DNA of 64,000 nt from SHVO01 sp050246995 (GCA_050246995.1 JBFWVA010000003.1:248001-312000); one strand, 5' to 3'; positions 40,684-50,713 are shown, counted from the stretch's first letter. Notes: generated by a model from the letters alone, not told the origin. Made by a program: numbers and translations.

Positions 40684-40884
40684 ATGACCACGAAAGAACA
40701 GAACACCGGCTCCGGCACGCAAACCGTCCCGCCGCGCCCGCAGCAAAAAGTCGCGGGCGACGTCGTCACGCACCGCGCGCCCAAAAACGACGCGGACAAG
40801 AACTCCCGCGACAACGGCGCCGAGGACACGCGCCCCGGCAAGATCGAACGCGAAGAATCCGGCATGATGAACGAGGGGCATTAG
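40684..40884 (+). CDS. Small hydrophilic, probably disordered protein
   Basis: A 66-residue protein rich in Asp, Lys, Arg, Asn and Pro (PPRPQQKVAGDVVTHRAPKN), with no hydrophobic core. AGAGGCGG precedes the ATG. Such stress-type hydrophilins are common but hard to prove. The coding call is tentative. Confidence 0.5.
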   Translation: MTTKEQNTGSGTQTVPPRPQQKVAGDVVTHRAPKNDADKNSRDNGAEDTRPGKIEREESGMMNEGH

Positions 40885-40964
40885 CGAGCAACGGGCGTCC
40901 CTCCGCCGCGATTTGTTTGTCCGCCGCAAAGTGAAGGACGGCGCGCCCGCCGCGCGCCGGCGCC

Positions 40965-41228
40965 TCAGTGCAAAACCAGCTTGCCGTCCAGCGTCTGCAG
41001 TTCCGCCGGCTTCACCAGTTCGCAATGCGCCACCCGCACCGAATGCAGTTTCGCGTCCAGCTTCGCATTCCAGAAATCCAGGAAGGCGTGCAGCTCCGGG
41101 AATTTCGGCGCGAGGTCCATCTGCTGCCAGATGAACTCCTGCAGTACGCTCGGGTGGTCGGGCATGAAGTAAAGGATCTGCGCCGTCGTCAGGCGGTAGT
41201 TCTGAAGCTGAAGGGCAAGCTCGCTCAT
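40965..41228 (-). CDS. usg: Usg-family protein
   Basis: An 87-residue alphaproteobacterial protein of the Usg family: LQNYRLTTAQILYFMPDHPS, QEFIWQQMDLAPKFPELHAF, LHSVRVAHCEL and DGKLVLH cover the whole family. The function is unknown. GGAG lies about nine bases before the ATG. It is divergent from groESL across 302 bp. Confidence 0.85.
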   Translation of the reverse strand: MSELALQLQNYRLTTAQILYFMPDHPSVLQEFIWQQMDLAPKFPELHAFLDFWNAKLDAKLHSVRVAHCELVKPAELQTLDGKLVLH

Positions 41229-41530
41229 GGGCGCTCCAATTTCACGGCATCTCCATATTTAAAATCTCACGGATGCCCGCCCGGTTCCAAGATAAAATTA
41301 TTTAATAACAATGCATTAGCAGCCACCCCGCGCGGCTGCTAACAACCCCCGCGCCCAGCGCGCTCAAAAAAATGCGCGCCCTCAAAAAAATTTTGCGCGC
41401 CCCCCTTGAGGACAAAAATCCGCCTTCCTAATTCCGCAATCGGCCGCCGCGCGCGGCCGCTTCAAAATTTGGAACCTGCGTCCCCGCTGGGGGCGAGACC
41501 TTGCTCATTTGCTTAAGGAAGGAATGACGC
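41229..41530. other. Divergent control region between usg and groESL
   Basis: 302 bp with AT-rich and GC-rich blocks. It holds the candidate heat-shock promoter at 41405 and a GCGGCCGCCGCGCGCGGCCGC palindrome-like block (about 41440-41460). No CIRCE element (TTAGCACTC-N9-GAGTGCTAA) was found. Confidence 0.5.
41405..41433 (+). promoter_or_regulatory. Candidate RpoH (heat-shock) promoter of groESL
   Basis: CTTGAG (41405-41410), 17 bp, CTAATT (41428-41433) resembles the alphaproteobacterial sigma-32 promoter. It lies about 100 bp before groES, and no CIRCE repressor site is present. Confidence 0.4.
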
Positions 41531-41851
41531 ATGACGACTTTTAAACCGCTTCACGACCGTGTCCTGGTCCGCCGTGTGGAAAGTGAAAACCGCACTTCGG
41601 GCGGCATCATCATCCCCGACACCGCCAAGGAAAAACCCGTCGAGGGCGAGATCATCGCCGTCGGCTCCGGCCAGCGCCGCGAGGATGGTTCGGTACAGCC
41701 GCTCGACGTGAAGGCCGGCGACCGCATCCTGTTCGGCAAGTGGTCCGGCAGTGAAGTGAAGATCGACGGCGAGGATCTCCTCATCATGAAGGAGTCCGAC
41801 ATCCTCGGCGTCATCGAAAACCGGCAGGAGGCGAGGAAGAAGGCGGCCTAA
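41531..41851 (+). CDS. groES: Co-chaperonin GroES
   Basis: A 106-residue subunit of the heptameric lid of the GroEL folding chamber. FKPLHDRVLVRRVESENRTS, GGIIIPDTAKEKP (mobile loop), GDRILFGKWSGSEVKIDGED and LLIMKESDILGVIE span the whole family. AAGGAAGGA precedes the ATG. groEL follows after 48 bp. Confidence 0.97.
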   Translation: MTTFKPLHDRVLVRRVESENRTSGGIIIPDTAKEKPVEGEIIAVGSGQRREDGSVQPLDVKAGDRILFGKWSGSEVKIDGEDLLIMKESDILGVIENRQEARKKAA

Positions 41852-41899
41852 ACGGCGCCTTCCGTTTCCTCGGGCTCGATCAGATAAGGAGCAACAACC

Positions 41900-43534
<1,635 letters not shown>

Positions 43535-43852
43535 CAAGGGCGAGGGCCCAGGGAGGCCGGGCCGGATGGCCGCACGGCTACGCGGTCATCCGGCCCGCGC
43601 CGCTCAACGCGGGACCTCGCATTTATTAAAACCGCGATCCGCTCTCCAATATTCTGTCATCACCCGGCGCGCGTAAGCGCGCCTCTTGAATACAAGTCGC
43701 GCGCAGCGCGGTGATCCATCCCTAAGCGCACGCGATCCTCTGCGCTCTACTTCTTTAGTCCCGCCCACTCGTCGCGCCGACTTGTCGCGCCAAAGCTGCG
43801 AAGCAGCGTAGGCGGAAGCTTTAGCGGAAGCGACGGGAGGCTGCGGAGCTTT
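43535..43852. other. Intergenic region between groEL and the metallo-beta-lactamase-like gene
   Basis: 318 bp. It holds the inverted repeat at 43559 and, at about 43775-43840, a TCGCGCC..GAAGC..GCGGAAGC repeat like those near 35551 and 56948. Otherwise nothing was seen. Confidence 0.45.
43559..43596. terminator. Large inverted repeat after groEL
   Basis: GGGCCGGATG pairs with CATCCGGCCC (10 bp perfect), extended to 15 bp by GCCGC/GCGGT with one G-T pair; loop of eight. It lies 25 bp after the groEL stop. No T-run follows, so it may be a Rho-assisted terminator or a 3'-end stabiliser. Confidence 0.55.
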
Positions 43853-44812
43853 CTACTTAGGCAGCCGCCCCTCAATCTCCGCATACATCCGCGCCAACGC
43901 ACGCGGCGCCTGAATCTCCGACTCCGTCAGCTCCAGAAATTTCCCCCACTTCGCCTGCGCATTGGCCGGGCAATCTTTCTCACTCGGGCAGGGCGCGCCC
44001 GTGGGATGCAAACGCTTACCCTCCGCGACGATCAGCTCCATCACCGTCACCGCCTGCGCGAAGTCCGCTTTCAATTCGGCCGCTGTGCCCGCCGCGAAGC
44101 CGTGCCCCGGGATGTACCACGTCGCATCCATCCCTTGCGCCTTCTTCAAGGCCGCCAGCCACTCACTTGGGTATCCGGTGATCGTCGACGGGAAGATGTC
44201 GCGGTAATAAAGCTCGCTCATGAACAACACTTTTCTGGCCGGCAGAAAAACCACCAGGTCGCCGCCCGTATGCCCGCGCCCGATGTTCAGGATCTGCAGC
44301 TCCGTGCCGCCCAGGGTCAGGACGCGCTTGTCGTCCACCAGCTCCGTCGCCAGCACCGGCCTGTTCTGCCCCTGCATCGTCTTCAATGACGCGCTCGACG
44401 AGATGTAAACCGCATCCGGCCACGCCGCCTTGATCGTCGGGAACCCGCCGACATGGTCGCGGTGGTCCGACGCCATCACCACATACTTCAGCGGCAGCGG
44501 CGTCAGCTTCTTGATCGTATTCACCAGCGACGCCGCGCGCGCTTCATTGTCCTGGCCATCTACGAGCACGACGCCGTCCGTGGTGACCACAATCAGGCTG
44601 TTGGTGGTGAACGCCAGCTTCGGCGTGATCAATGTGTCTTCGTAGGCGTAGACGCCCGGCGCCAGCTGATGCGTGCGCGGAAAGTCCTCGATCTTGAGGC
44701 CATGATCTGCGAGGGCGGCCGACATGGAGGCGTCGGCGGCAGACGCGACAACAGGAACCGACGCAAAGCCCGCGCACAACAGCGCGGCCGCGAACAGACG
44801 AGATGTTTTCAT
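43853..44812 (-). CDS. Exported metallo-beta-lactamase-fold hydrolase-like protein
   Basis: A 319-residue secreted protein: signal peptide cut near ASAAD (about residue 25) and an MBL fold (NSLIVVTTDGVVLVDGQDNE, VVMASDHRDHVGGFPTI, LNIGRGHTGGDLVVFLPARK, WYIPGHGFAAG). The usual HxHxDH metal motif reads SDHRDH, so the first His is Ser. The later His (GRGHTGGD) and PGHG are kept, but the acidic residue after LFMS is Glu. It may bind one metal or use an altered site. ATG 44812 is chosen at the signal peptide with GGGGGACC upstream. The substrate is unknown. Confidence 0.8.
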   Translation of the reverse strand: MKTSRLFAAALLCAGFASVPVVASAADASMSAALADHGLKIEDFPRTHQLAPGVYAYEDTLITPKLAFTTNSLIVVTTDGVVLVDGQDNEARAASLVNTIKKLTPLPLKYVVMASDHRDHVGGFPTIKAAWPDAVYISSSASLKTMQGQNRPVLATELVDDKRVLTLGGTELQILNIGRGHTGGDLVVFLPARKVLFMSELYYRDIFPSTITGYPSEWLAALKKAQGMDATWYIPGHGFAAGTAAELKADFAQAVTVMELIVAEGKRLHPTGAPCPSEKDCPANAQAKWGKFLELTESEIQAPRALARMYAEIEGRLPK

Positions 44813-45055
44813 GACAAGGTCCCCCAGGGATGTGACGAACCAAAAGCCTAATCCCACCCTCGCGCAAAGGGGAGTTAAACCGGTGTGTAACGCGTACACT
44901 GGGCCTGAAACCGTCTTCAGCCGCGCTCAAGTGTCGCGGCCTATATCTCTCCTGTCATGCTCGGGCTTGTCCGGGGCATCCAAGGTTGCGAAGCTCTTGG
45001 GGACAACCAACGGCATTACGTGATGTCGGTATAAATTGGCTGGTTAGGGGGCGAG

Positions 45056-45910
45056 ATGGCTTTCAGCGTAAACGGACGTGATTTCGGAAAAGCAACGGCG
45101 CAAGGCGTCCACTTGCAGCAAATTATAGGCGCCTATCAACTTACGTTTATCGCTGAAATTTCCTTACGTAATACAAAAGAAGACTATGAGGCGACGGCTG
45201 AGATTCATGGAGCGCGCGTCTCGTTAAAAGGAATAGGTGGGGTTGCGCATCTGCTGGGTATGGCGCGGCCTGAAACACCGTTTCGGATCAGGCTTTTTGA
45301 ATTTTCTCATTCCGAGCAAGTAGTGCTCTCCATGTCGGTGAGTGGGCAGCAGATCGCTGCTATTGAGGCGATGCGCAACGGCGGAGATTTGGACTTTGAG
45401 CTGATAGTGACGGGCAATGGATCAGCTGAACACGGCCCGTGCAGTGTCCATGATCAATGGATTTTTCACATCTCCAGATCGGAATGGATTGAGAAATTGA
45501 ACAAATCGGGGGCGATAAACATCGAGCTGTTCGAGGTGCCGATTCCAATCGGGCCGAAAACGCCACAGGCGCGCCAAATTTTCGAGCACGTCGATAAGGC
45601 TCGCCGCCACCTCGCGGAAGCCGGTTTCTCTGATTGCGTCGCAGAATGTAGACTTGCAGTGCAGGAGCTGGGGGTCGAATGGACTCAGGAGGCGACCTGG
45701 TCCGACGGGGTTCTCAAAAAAATGGCAGTCGGAGATCGCGGCACTTCAAAGAAAGAGCGCGAACTTGCTGTCTTCGCCTCCGTGCGCAGCTATGCGCATC
45801 TACCTCATCACAGTGCGAGCGAGGGCGGGACGTCTGACTATACAAGAGCTGATGCCATCTTTGTGCTCAGCCTGACGATAGCGCTGACTGCACGCGTTTT
45901 TCGGGGCTAA
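45056..45910 (+). CDS. Hypothetical protein with a HEPN-like C-terminal region
   Basis: A 284-residue protein, first gene of the AT-rich cluster. The N-terminal half (about 1-165) is beta-rich and not recognised (HLQQIIGAYQLTFIAEISLR). The C-terminal part (about 175-284) is helical: FEHVDKARRHLAEAGFSD, CVAECRLAVQELG, then VRSYAHLPHHSAS and RADAIFVLSLTIALTARV. R244 with H248/H251 gives an R-x6-H spacing like the catalytic motif of HEPN ribonucleases, and the layout matches helical ends seen in defence proteins. It ends 53 bp before the TOPRIM-like gene. Enzyme activity is inferred from the motif only. Confidence 0.7.
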   Translation: MAFSVNGRDFGKATAQGVHLQQIIGAYQLTFIAEISLRNTKEDYEATAEIHGARVSLKGIGGVAHLLGMARPETPFRIRLFEFSHSEQVVLSMSVSGQQIAAIEAMRNGGDLDFELIVTGNGSAEHGPCSVHDQWIFHISRSEWIEKLNKSGAINIELFEVPIPIGPKTPQARQIFEHVDKARRHLAEAGFSDCVAECRLAVQELGVEWTQEATWSDGVLKKMAVGDRGTSKKERELAVFASVRSYAHLPHHSASEGGTSDYTRADAIFVLSLTIALTARVFRG

Positions 45911-45963
45911 CAAGATTGATCAGCCGCGGGTCTGAGCGCGTTCTTTTGTGGGGGGCAAAGCGG

Positions 45964-47664
45964 ATGTCAAACACGCTCATTTTTTCTGCCGAACAGAAAG
46001 CTATCGTTGCCGAGCTACGTGAACGACTTTCACGTAGCGATGAGCTATGGATAAATCGCCTCCTAACCGCTGGAAAGCTAGCGCAGCTTTCGGCGGACCT
46101 AGGATTGCCATTGTATGGTGATGAAACGATTACCGCGCTTTGGCAACGCGGCCTTTTGCGAGCGGACTTGATCCAATCCCAAAAACCCATAAAGCAATCC
46201 GGTCTCCGATACATAGGTCGCGGCGAGCGGAACTTATATCTCTACCTGGATGCTCGAACTGTGAAGCGTCGGCCTCAGGGATACGGTTCTTCAATCTCAA
46301 AAAAAAGCAAGCCGCGGAAAGATGTCCAAATTTACTTTCATCCTTTCCGCTTTTTCGTAGCTTACCACTTAGTGCGATCTTTTGAGTTGCGCACATCATT
46401 CGCCCAGTTCCTGGTTGACGACCGCGGTGTAGCGAGAACGGCCAACGGGCATCGAGACAACTTGAAACGATGGACTGCGACCAACAATTTTTGTGAGGCA
46501 GTTGAACGGTGGAATGACATCGCGGAAATCGCAATTGCCCTTGCCCCTTGTAGCTATGTCCAGATTTTCCAGAATCTAAGCTGGGGTGTCGGCGACTCCG
46601 CGGCCTCTTTACGTCGGAAGATCGCTGCTTATCGCGAAATTGTTAAGCCGGCACTTTTAACTCTTGGCCTCAAATTTCTTGAGCGCGTGCGGGAGCAGCT
46701 TTGCATCGACGCAGAGGTTATCGACAGCAATAAAGTCCTTCACGTCCTTCTTCGTCTTTGTAACCGTACCGAAAGAGGGCGGCTTAAGGGCCATATTGGT
46801 GGTGCCATGCAAGTTCTCGCTATGGCGGAGACAATCCGCCGTGCGGTGGAAGGGGCATTCGAGCAGAAGCTTAGAGAAGAAGATGAACTTGGCTTCGGCG
46901 AATGGATGGAGGGAGCGCGAAAGAGACTCTATGGATCTGAACGGATTATTGACGCTCCCAAACCGATAGCCCGTCAGTTTCTACAAACAATGGGCCTCGA
47001 TTTCAGCGTGAAAATCCGCTGCTACCTCGAAGGTGAGACCGAGTGTGGGGCATTTGAGTCATTTACGTCAGGTGTTGATGGGATTGAATACATCAACCTC
47101 CGTGGTCAATTTCTTGAAAAGGGTGGAAATGCTCTCGCATTCGCTGATGCCCTGAAAAATGATATGCGGTCGCACATCTTTAGCCTGATCGTGCTTGATG
47201 GAGATGATGCAGAAATTGTTCGTATTGTTCGCAAGGCGGCAGCAAACGGAGACATGCTGGGATGGTTCTATGTCGCGCAGCCAGATTTTGAATACGGTAA
47301 CTTCACGACGGAAGAGCTAGAAGAGGTCGCGTTAGAGTTGGCGATCAAAGCGCTAAATGCCCCCATAATAATCCCGCCCACAGTGAAAGGATCCGTGGCG
47401 GCAACGAACGGGAAGGCGTTTATGAAGGCCTTTGGGCAAGCGTACCCGCAACTACCTAAAATCGAAAAAGGAAGAGCTTGGGGTGAGGCGCTTATGCGGC
47501 AGGCTATTCGCACTCACTCAGGCCAGAGCGAACGTCAAATTATAAAAATCGCAAAGCAAATCAACTGGACTACGCAGCTCGGCTACCAGGACGCGTCGAC
47601 CCGCTATCGAGTGAACCCGCAAAGCGGACAGCTCGAAAAGAATGGCTCGAACGGCATAGGTTGA
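45964..47664 (+). CDS. Hypothetical protein with a TOPRIM-like C-terminal region
   Basis: A 566-residue protein from ATG 45964. A long helical N-terminal half holds no known motif. The region 350-460 shows RCYLEGETECGAFESF (Glu356) and then FSLIVLDGDDAEIVRI (Asp412, Asp414, Asp415), the E..DxD pattern of TOPRIM domains as in OLD nucleases and primases. No ABC ATPase is fused, unlike OLD. The basic stretch SSISKKSKPRKDVQI (about 105-120) could bind nucleic acid. It lies between the HEPN-like and two-TM/RT genes and is presumably part of the same system. TOPRIM is read by eye and needs structure prediction. Confidence 0.7.
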   Translation: MSNTLIFSAEQKAIVAELRERLSRSDELWINRLLTAGKLAQLSADLGLPLYGDETITALWQRGLLRADLIQSQKPIKQSGLRYIGRGERNLYLYLDARTVKRRPQGYGSSISKKSKPRKDVQIYFHPFRFFVAYHLVRSFELRTSFAQFLVDDRGVARTANGHRDNLKRWTATNNFCEAVERWNDIAEIAIALAPCSYVQIFQNLSWGVGDSAASLRRKIAAYREIVKPALLTLGLKFLERVREQLCIDAEVIDSNKVLHVLLRLCNRTERGRLKGHIGGAMQVLAMAETIRRAVEGAFEQKLREEDELGFGEWMEGARKRLYGSERIIDAPKPIARQFLQTMGLDFSVKIRCYLEGETECGAFESFTSGVDGIEYINLRGQFLEKGGNALAFADALKNDMRSHIFSLIVLDGDDAEIVRIVRKAAANGDMLGWFYVAQPDFEYGNFTTEELEEVALELAIKALNAPIIIPPTVKGSVAATNGKAFMKAFGQAYPQLPKIEKGRAWGEALMRQAIRTHSGQSERQIIKIAKQINWTTQLGYQDASTRYRVNPQSGQLEKNGSNGIG

Positions 47665-47929
47665 AGGGCGTGCGAGAGAGGGCCGGTGTTGTTGAATTTA
47701 CGGATCAGGGTTGCCGCTTGCTTCTGAGGCCTCGGAAATACGCAAAACCATCCTGATGCTGCTTAGTAAAACACTTAATAAGAGTGTATGTCTTCAATAT
47801 CTCTCTAAAATCGCATAAACTCAAGTAGTTTAGCCTCGCTACCGGCGCGGGTATAGCCACTCATGATTACCGTCACTGTGACGGCGAGTATCTATTTTAG
47901 GGACGCGCTTCAACCTCTGAAGATAGCTC
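47665..47929 (+). other. Gap inside the RT cluster; candidate non-coding RNA
   Basis: 265 bp with no gene. Small hairpins are visible: ACACT..AGTGT near 47767-47785, GCTACC..GGGTATAGC (about 47836-47860) and CCGTCA-CTG-TGACGG (about 47871-47886). Several defence RTs use an adjacent structured RNA; this is the largest non-coding space in the cluster. Confidence 0.35.
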
Positions 47930-48760
47930 ATGATCGATAAATTTCTCGACGGTGGTGCGAAGTACGTTCGAAACCCACTTGGGGTGATCGGACTTTTTAT
48001 TGCCCTTATCTACGGTGCTGCGGCTCTCCTGGTAGGTACGACGGCATCCGTTCTAAATGTGGACCAAGTTTGGGCGCTCGTAGGATTTATCGTTGCTTTC
48101 CCCGTACTGGTTTTGGGGGTCTTCTTTTCTTTGGTCGTGTGGCACCACCAAAATCTCTATGCACCCCAGGATTTCCGTAGCGACGAGGGGTTCCTTAGGA
48201 ATAGCGCTCCTAATCGCCTGGGAGAGCGTTTGGAGGAAGACGCACTCGAGTTAGACCATGATGATGTCGGAGCGGAACAAGACGTCGCGGATCCGGGCGC
48301 TGTCGCTCCAGTTGCCCCAAGAAGACAAAATCGGCTAGCGGATTTGTTCGTTGCCGAAAGTCTCGCGATTCAAGAGCTGGAATTGCGACATCACTTAAAT
48401 TTTCGGCGTAATGTTGCCGTTGAGATTGCGAATCAATCCCTCGAACTTGACGGCGTAGCCGATGATTCTCGGGCGGTTCATATCGCAGAAATTTATGCAG
48501 TTGGTGAGGGAGGAATTCACGCCCTTCGTTCGCCCGCTAAAGTAGCGCGCCTTCATAGAGTCATTTCCGCAGGCCGAGCACTAGCCCTCGGTCGTGACGT
48601 CAAAGTTCTTCTCACTGTTGTTCTCAAGAAACGAGTTGCTGAAAAGGCCCGTCGGAAGCGAGAGCTTATGCACTGGCTGTCTCAAAACGGTCTTTCGAAC
48701 GTTTCTGTCGAAATATTCGAATTGGAGGAACTTCTGCTCCGCTACGGCTTAAGTTCCTAA
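47930..48760 (+). CDS. Two-TM membrane protein, putative effector next to the RT
   Basis: A 276-residue protein. The N-terminus holds two membrane helices (about 17-39, NPLGVIGLFIALIYGAAALL, and 46-70, WALVGFIVAFPVLVLGVFFS) followed by VVWHHQNLYAPQDFR, a 2TM unit I recall from other defence-linked proteins. A charged linker leads to a soluble domain (about 120-276) with ELDGVADDSRAVHIAEIYAV, which could be a degenerate PD-(D/E)xK-like core, and RVISAGRALALGRDVKVLL. It ends 23 bp before the RT frame. Membrane-disrupting effector activity is a guess from topology and context. Confidence 0.7.
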   Translation: MIDKFLDGGAKYVRNPLGVIGLFIALIYGAAALLVGTTASVLNVDQVWALVGFIVAFPVLVLGVFFSLVVWHHQNLYAPQDFRSDEGFLRNSAPNRLGERLEEDALELDHDDVGAEQDVADPGAVAPVAPRRQNRLADLFVAESLAIQELELRHHLNFRRNVAVEIANQSLELDGVADDSRAVHIAEIYAVGEGGIHALRSPAKVARLHRVISAGRALALGRDVKVLLTVVLKKRVAEKARRKRELMHWLSQNGLSNVSVEIFELEELLLRYGLSS

Positions 48761-48783
48761 AGCCAACATTTAGCCGCGCTTCA

Positions 48784-50691
48784 TTGTTTTCCAAGGCGCG
48801 TCAAACATCTACCGAGGCCATTGGGTCAACCTGCTGCAACGTTCAGATCGTGGCAATCTCACCCTCTTCTCGATTTCACACCCCAAGGCTTGGCGCGCGC
48901 CGATCGGCGCTTAGCCGAGTGTTTTCTCCCACCGTGATGAAAGCGGTCTGGAAGCAATATGTGCGTGACGGACTTCGGAAGCAGGAGATTCTCGACCTAC
49001 ATGATTATTTAGATTTTCACTGGTCTCAAAACGCCATATTTCCGAGTTTATCTGCACAAATAGCTGATGGCCGCTACGCTGCTTCTAGATCCCTTTCCGT
49101 CAGAATTGAAAAGAAGCTTGGCGTCACGCGGACTCTCATCATTCCGTGTGCAGAAGATGCAGTCGTCCTTCAATGTATTGTGGAAGCGCTGCATCCAGCG
49201 GCACGAAAGGCACAACCCTCTCGGAATTCCTTTTTTAGTCGAAGTCATGGATTCCAGGCGCCCGAACTCAGATTCTTAAAAGACTACATTTGGTTCAAAC
49301 GCTGGGCGGAATTCGCAAAGTTGCGAATGGGCATTGTCACTACGCACAAATTTATCTGCGTTACAGATATTGCAAACTACTTTGATAACATAGACTACCG
49401 GCAGCTTCGAAATACGCTAACAACTTTAGATGCGTTTGACGAAGTGCTCTTTGATATCTTGTTTCACGTGCTTGATACGATTAGTTGGCGTCCTGATTAC
49501 TTGCCATCACCTGGCCGAAGTTTGCCTCAAGTAAACTTTGACGCGCCGCGGCTACTGGCTCACATTTTCCTGTTTGAAATTGACGCATTTCTCAAAGAAA
49601 AAACGAGCGACCACTTCGTCCGCTGGGTAGACGATATTACTATTGCCGCACGCTCGCGTACTCAAGGGAAGCAATTGCTGCGTGATCTTGATGAGCTGTT
49701 GATGACGCGCGGGCTCAGATTGAATAGTGGAAAAACGGTCATACTTTCCGCGAAGGAAGCTCACGATTACTTCTGGACCGCCGAAAACTCTGTCCTCGAT
49801 CAAACAACCGATGCGCTTAATAAAGCTGCGGGAAACGCTGCGCTAATTGCGAAGCTCTCCGGTCAGCTTAGAGTGCGCTTCGATAAATTTCTTAAGAAGA
49901 AGCCGTTGGGCCATTGGGATAAGGTCTACAAGCGATTTCTAACTCTGTTTACACGTCTTAAAGACCCGCACGCGCTGTTGCTGGCTAAGCAGGCGCTCAT
50001 CGATAGTCCTGCATTGCGAGAGTCGTACTGGAGGTATCTTCGCGAACTTGGTGCTAGCAATAAGGGGTTTCAAGCGATCTCGTCATATGTCAGAAGCGAA
50101 CACGCCCTAGACGACGCTTCGTTGTTTCAGGTGGCGTATACGCTGACCTCATGGGAAGTGCCTCCAGCGTCTCCGCAGGTTCGACGAATTCGCACATTGG
50201 CGAAGTCGCTTGGCGATAATAAATGGGTCGATAAGTCCCCTTTTTATTTTGTCGTTGCCCTTTGGCTTTTGGGAAAATACGGAAATCGGCGTCAGACCGT
50301 AGACTTAATTCGAAGTCATCAACTGCTTTGGCAGTCTTCGAGCTTCCTCTCGAGGCAGGTCGCGTCGATCTTGCCAAAGCTTCGTAAGGGGCGGGACGGC
50401 GCGGTTGTTCGCAAGCTGATCAACGCAACCGGCCATTCAGCGGCTACATCCGTAGTAATTAGTTTGGATAAAATCGCTGAGGGCGGACCGTCAATACCCG
50501 GTGACCTCGCGCTTTATATTTTGAACGGTCGGCAGAAGAGCAAATATTCGCTGCAACGATTTCTAATTTGCCTTCATACCTTAACTTCTACGGCCTACGA
50601 TTCTGCCTCTCGTAACAATCTGCGAACTCAGTTGTACCGGTACCTTCAGGACCCCCTTTATCTTCGAGTTGTCAGAGCGATCCACTTGTAG
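48784..50691 (+). CDS. Reverse transcriptase of the UG/Abi (defence-type) group
   Basis: Up to 635 residues. RT motif A is FICVTDIANYFDNIDY (Asp195), motif B is PGRSLPQVNFDAPRLLAHIF, motif C is FVRWVDDITIA (Asp283, Asp284; WVDD in place of YADD) and motif D is RGLRLNSGKTVIL. The N-terminal block KAVWKQYVRDGLRKQEILDL plus SLSVRIEKKLGVTRTLIIPC and NSFFSRSHGF recalls UG-group RTs, and the C-terminal 300 residues are all helical, like their alpha-repeat domains. There is no maturase or integrase part, so it is not a group II intron. The start is uncertain: TTG 48784 has no ribosome site, and GTG 48934 or ATG 48937 begins close to the conserved block. Confidence 0.88.
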   Translation: MFSKARQTSTEAIGSTCCNVQIVAISPSSRFHTPRLGARRSALSRVFSPTVMKAVWKQYVRDGLRKQEILDLHDYLDFHWSQNAIFPSLSAQIADGRYAASRSLSVRIEKKLGVTRTLIIPCAEDAVVLQCIVEALHPAARKAQPSRNSFFSRSHGFQAPELRFLKDYIWFKRWAEFAKLRMGIVTTHKFICVTDIANYFDNIDYRQLRNTLTTLDAFDEVLFDILFHVLDTISWRPDYLPSPGRSLPQVNFDAPRLLAHIFLFEIDAFLKEKTSDHFVRWVDDITIAARSRTQGKQLLRDLDELLMTRGLRLNSGKTVILSAKEAHDYFWTAENSVLDQTTDALNKAAGNAALIAKLSGQLRVRFDKFLKKKPLGHWDKVYKRFLTLFTRLKDPHALLLAKQALIDSPALRESYWRYLRELGASNKGFQAISSYVRSEHALDDASLFQVAYTLTSWEVPPASPQVRRIRTLAKSLGDNKWVDKSPFYFVVALWLLGKYGNRRQTVDLIRSHQLLWQSSSFLSRQVASILPKLRKGRDGAVVRKLINATGHSAATSVVISLDKIAEGGPSIPGDLALYILNGRQKSKYSLQRFLICLHTLTSTAYDSASRNNLRTQLYRYLQDPLYLRVVRAIHL

Positions 50692-50713
50692 CTATCGCTC
50701 CCTGCGATAGCTT

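Noticed and set aside
41229..41530. CIRCE element for HrcA control of groESL
   Set aside because: TTAGCACTC-N9-GAGTGCTAA was looked for and not found; a sigma-32-like promoter fits better.
44813..45055. tRNA attachment site for the RT island
   Set aside because: No tRNA-like cloverleaf or direct repeat was seen at either end.
48784..50691. Group II intron or retron interpretation of the reverse transcriptase
   Set aside because: No maturase or endonuclease domain and no intron domain V-like hairpin was seen; no clear msr/msd inverted repeat lies just upstream, and the long helical C-terminus fits UG/Abi RTs better.
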